From: Nissolia schottii
Taxonomy: Eukaryota; Streptophyta; Magnoliopsida; Fabales; Fabaceae
Direction of reading: 5' to 3'
Length of the DNA: 64,000 nt
Assembly (NCBI GenBank): GCA_003254905.1
Contig: QANU01086678.1
Span: 113,112 to 177,111, forward strand
The translations under genes and the position numbers were made by a program. The notes under the pieces are model-generated. The model saw only the letters and a list, made by a program, of their open reading frames with translations, did no database searches and was not told the DNA's origin. Every line of letters starts with the position of its first letter. The first letter of the stretch is position 1. Of this stretch, positions 61,480 through 64,000 are shown in pieces.

Positions 61480-61770
61480 AATACAGGTTTTGACTCTGAG
61501 TTGAATGTTTGTGGTATTGAAATGATTTGTTAGTTGTGTTAAGTGTTTATGGTGTTCGAATGGTGAGTATCTTGTCTTTTTCCTTACAAAATGCAGGAAT
61601 ACAAATATTGTTTTGTTGATATTTTGTAGTGTTAAAATGGTGAGTGAAATGACAAAAAAATGGTGAAAGAATGACTGTTTTGTTTAAAGTTTTTAAGATT
61701 CTTAATATAAGAAGTAGTAGTCGCGAACAACTATTTTGAAATAATGGTTTTTTTACGCTTACTCAATATT
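61480..61770. repeat. Inverted-repeat arm (pairs with 56130-56510)
   Basis: Reverse complement of 56170-56500, with GTGTTTATGGTGTTCGAATG and GATTCTTAATATAAGAAGTA as clear anchors. Confidence 0.7.
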
Positions 61771-62049
61771 ATTGTAATTTTATTTAATTAGTTAATTAAA
61801 TTATTATTTAATAATACATATTAATTATTGTTACTACATATTAATTTAATTTATTTTATTCCATTTAGGGGTAGTTTGGGGTGAAATGGGGTGGGGTGCC
61901 ATTTTTGCTATAATTTGGGGCTAGATGCTATTTAAGCAAAATTCAAGGGTGGTGGATGCAATTTACCCAATAAAATAAAATACCCTATCAACACTCAGTT
62001 TTCCTTTCTTCAAAGAACTGACACGAATAAGGATATTATTAGTAGTTGA
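61771..62049. other. AT-rich spacer with G-rich insert at 61860-61960
   Basis: The G-rich stretch (GGGGTAGTTTGGGGTG) is followed by GATGCAATTTACCC, which resembles a phrase in the foldback element near 24.4-24.5 kb. No gene. Confidence 0.35.
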
Positions 62050-62283
62050 TGTTAGTTAGAGCAGTTACTATTATATTGGTTTAGTTGTTTCTATAGTTAT
62101 TTAAGACTGTTATAGGTTGTTAGTCACCATGTTATTGATATTATCTTCTAATACCAATAGGGCTCATTCTATAAATGGTTCTCTTTGTGTAATTCCTAAA
62201 TATTCAATACAATATACAATTTCTAATTTGTTTATGTTCTCTAAGTAACTCTCTTTTTCTCTGTTTAATTCTGATATTCAACA
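62050..62283 (+). mobile_element. Ty1-copia LTR, about 234 bp
   Basis: Begins TGTTAGTTAGAGCAG and ends GATATTCAACA; a TATA box (CTATAAATGG) lies near 62170, and a T/C-rich end precedes the CA. This is the usual small copia LTR form. The following sequence lacks the TGGTATCAGAGC primer site but continues into copia-like coding remnants. The flanks GTTGA and CGACA do not match, as expected if it is the 5' LTR of a deleted element. Confidence 0.6.
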
Positions 62284-62690
62284 CGACATCATGAACTTGA
62301 GGTAGGTCCATTGCTTCCACACCCACACTCGCTTACTCTAAAAAAAATTTTGAATCCAATTTCTAATAAGCTTGATAAGGAAATCTTCCTTTCATGGAAA
62401 CATCTAGCTTTAACACCCTATCTTGTTACTCTTTCTACGGACTTTGAAGCATCTTGGTTCCGAGACTCAGGTTCATACCTCCAAACTACTTCTAATCCAT
62501 CAAATTGTTGACATCCTTAGAATACAATGGCAGTGAACAAGTCCTTTTAGGTAATGACACAAGTACGACCATTCATCATGGAAGGCAATTACTATTCTTT
62601 CTAATCAGTTCTTTAAATTAGAGAACTTGTTGTATGTTCTTATAACTCAAAATCTAATAATCTCTACAAAAAATATATATTAATAATGGA
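62284..62690 (+). pseudogene. Ty1-copia gag-pol remnant with internal deletion
   Basis: Reading plus strand: LNPISNKLDKEIFLSWKHLA (gag N-terminal pattern ending in a FLxWK block), then ASWFRDSGSY (protease DSG active-site pattern, usually W..DSGA), then after a frame change NGSEQVLLGND and, near the end, ENLLYVLITQNLIISTKN. Most of gag is missing between the first two blocks. It joins La copy 4 at about 62690. Confidence 0.7.
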
Positions 62691-63075
62691 ATCCATGTTT
62701 CATCTCTCTCAAACTCATTTATGAAAAATCTATCAAATTGGCCTCCTTCAAATCATCATCTTGATCCCTCTGCCTTACTTCCCGCCATTGCAACCACCAC
62801 AACCAGTACACATCAATGGTGACACCATCGTTGGATGAAGAAACAACCAAGAAAGTGATAAGACAAGTACGAATTGTATCTCAATTAATCTTCCTTTTTA
62901 ACCCAATTCATTTTTCTGTGATCATCCAAATCATGTTTTCTCTCTGCAACAAAAAGAAAAAGCAAGCAGGTAGAGTTCTACTTCGGTGATAGCAACCTTC
63001 CCACTAAAAATTTCATGCGGAAACCTATCTCTAAGAGAAAAGATGGCAGTATATCCTTGATTTTCTTTTGGTGAT
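62691..63075 (+). pseudogene. La-protein gene fragment, copy 4 (best preserved)
   Basis: Exon 1 is 62816-62866 (MVTPSLDEETTKKVIRQ), the intron is 62867-62969 (GT...CAG, 103 bp), and exon 2 from 62970 reads VEFYFGDSNLPTKNFMRK then SKRKDGSISLIFFW and a stop near 63074. It is the start of the La motif of a La homolog (eukaryotic La binds the 3' U-tail of Pol III transcripts). Known La proteins read close to VEFYFSDSNLPTDNF here. The frame stays open across the splice, but the protein ends about 50 residues in, so only a small peptide could be made. The retained intron shows capture at the DNA level. Confidence 0.75.
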
Positions 63076-63450
63076 TTCTAAGTTACCCTATGAAGTAAAT
63101 ACTCTAAGATATTTATTCATTTTTAATCATTTTTACAACTAAATTTATTGATTTTTGTTAGAATGTTATGTTTTATATGATTGTAATAATCTTTTCATTA
63201 GTCAAATCATTGAAAGAGCCAACTTATAAGAGGTTATAGATTTGCGAAACATTTGAGCTTACGATGCATCTCTCTATAAATATTATACTAAAAAGTATTA
63301 ATTTATCATATTAGGTTATATTATTCATCAATGTCATATTAGATAATGAAATAATAACAAAAAGTAATAAATTTAGTTATAAAAATTATTTAAAATGGAT
63401 AAATTAGATACCATAGGGTATTTATCCCATAGGGTAGCTAAGAACCCACC
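63076..63450. other. AT-rich spacer
   Basis: No gene. Two near copies of ATACCATAGGGTATTTATCC/CCCATAGGGTAGC lie at 63409-63438. Confidence 0.4.
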
Positions 63451-64000
63451 TATATTGATGTCAAAATTTAATTTGCGTGCGTTCAATATCAAAAATTAAG
63501 GATGGAATTGGAATTGAACCTATTAATTCTAATTATTGTGTTAAGCGTACCATATAGAATTGGATATCTAATTCCACAAACTAGTCCAATGGTCAAGAGC
63601 TAGTAGCTCAAGTGACATATCCCAAATTATTGAGCCAAGGGTTGTCTGTTCGAATCCTCTTGAGGAGGAAAAAAATGAACACATAAATCAATGATCTCTA
63701 TCTCAAAGGTTAAGATGGAGTGAGAGGGTACATGATCACATAGTTTGTGTGCTTGAGCCTATGAGATGAAGCACATTGTTTGATTCAGACACTTAGTCTA
63801 GTTCGGCAAAGCCGAGCAAGTTTCTCTTTGCTCATTAAAGTTTATATTCTTTCTCTTTCTTATTTATTTACTAGCAATCATATTTATTGAAATTTAATAT
63901 CTTCATAAATATTACAAATATCTAAATTTCTAAGTTTTAATTTACTAATATATAAATAAATAATTTTCACAAAAACAAGTATAATAAAAATATTATTATA
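63451..64000 (+). repeat. Inverted-repeat arm with SINE-like Pol III promoter
   Basis: Pairs with 53250-53800 and probably continues past the window. It contains an A-box-like TAGCTCAAGTGA (63604-63615) and a good B-box GTTCGAATCC (63648-63657), 32 bases between them, the spacing of tRNA-derived SINE heads. A conserved-looking body follows to about 63850 (TAGTTCGGCAAAGCCGAGCA contains a small hairpin). Confidence 0.72.

Noticed and set aside
63590..63670. Possible functional tRNA gene
   Set aside because: A- and B-box-like sites exist, but no cloverleaf with acceptor and anticodon stems can be drawn; SINE head is the better reading.

Overview
This window is nuclear DNA from a dicot plant. 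It is AT-rich, has long intergenic stretches, and contains three intron-bearing genes plus one intronless gene, all with GT-AG splice sites where introns occur. Remnants of Mutator-like (MULE), Ty3-gypsy, Ty1-copia, LINE and MITE elements are abundant. Gene similarity and long terminal repeat (LTR) style, including Athila-type LTRs with CGCTGAGCG-like palindromes, point to a legume, probably Glycine or a close relative. That assignment rests on pattern memory, not on a search. Two assembly gaps (N runs) lie at 15039-15446 and 37625-37664.

Layout. 1-6.7 kb: the end of a decayed MULE carrying a transposase and a plant mobile domain gene on the minus strand. Next to it is a separate non-autonomous MULE (4601-6681) with related ends and a perfect 9-bp target duplication. 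6.7-17.4 kb: AT-rich intergenic DNA with one solo LTR (9623-10038, 5-bp target duplication), a small MITE candidate and the larger gap. 17.56-20.73 kb: a four-exon GH3 acyl-acid amido synthetase gene of the GH3.5/GH3.6 type (auxin conjugation). 20.7-36.7 kb: intergenic DNA with a MULE-like foldback, two LTR-derived regions, a hAT-like MITE, a LINE RNase H remnant, a second solo LTR and an isolated G-box/W-box island. 36.7-41 kb: a head-to-head pair, V-ATPase subunit D (minus strand) and a nucleolar RRM protein (plus strand), sharing a short promoter with TGGGCC site II elements. 44.1-45.9 kb: a plant-specific tail-anchored protein. 46.8-47.2 kb: an inverted relative of the solo LTR at 32.9 kb.

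49.7-64 kb is the most unusual part. It is a nest of inverted and direct repeats built from gene and transposon fragments. Two large imperfect hairpins (centres about 50258 and 57525) carry the same unidentified coding-derived sequence in both directions, within a direct repeat of roughly 3 kb. Four copies, one of them inverted, carry the first part of a La-protein gene, intron included. Two of these join the same Ty1-copia pol fragment. The cluster is framed by 550-bp inverted arms (53250-53800 and 63451-64000) that contain a SINE-like Pol III promoter. Transcripts across it could fold into long double-stranded RNA, so it is a candidate endogenous siRNA source.

The host genes look unrelated in function (hormone conjugation, vacuolar acidification, ribosome biogenesis, unknown). 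Only the V-ATPase/RRM pair has an arrangement that suggests shared regulation.
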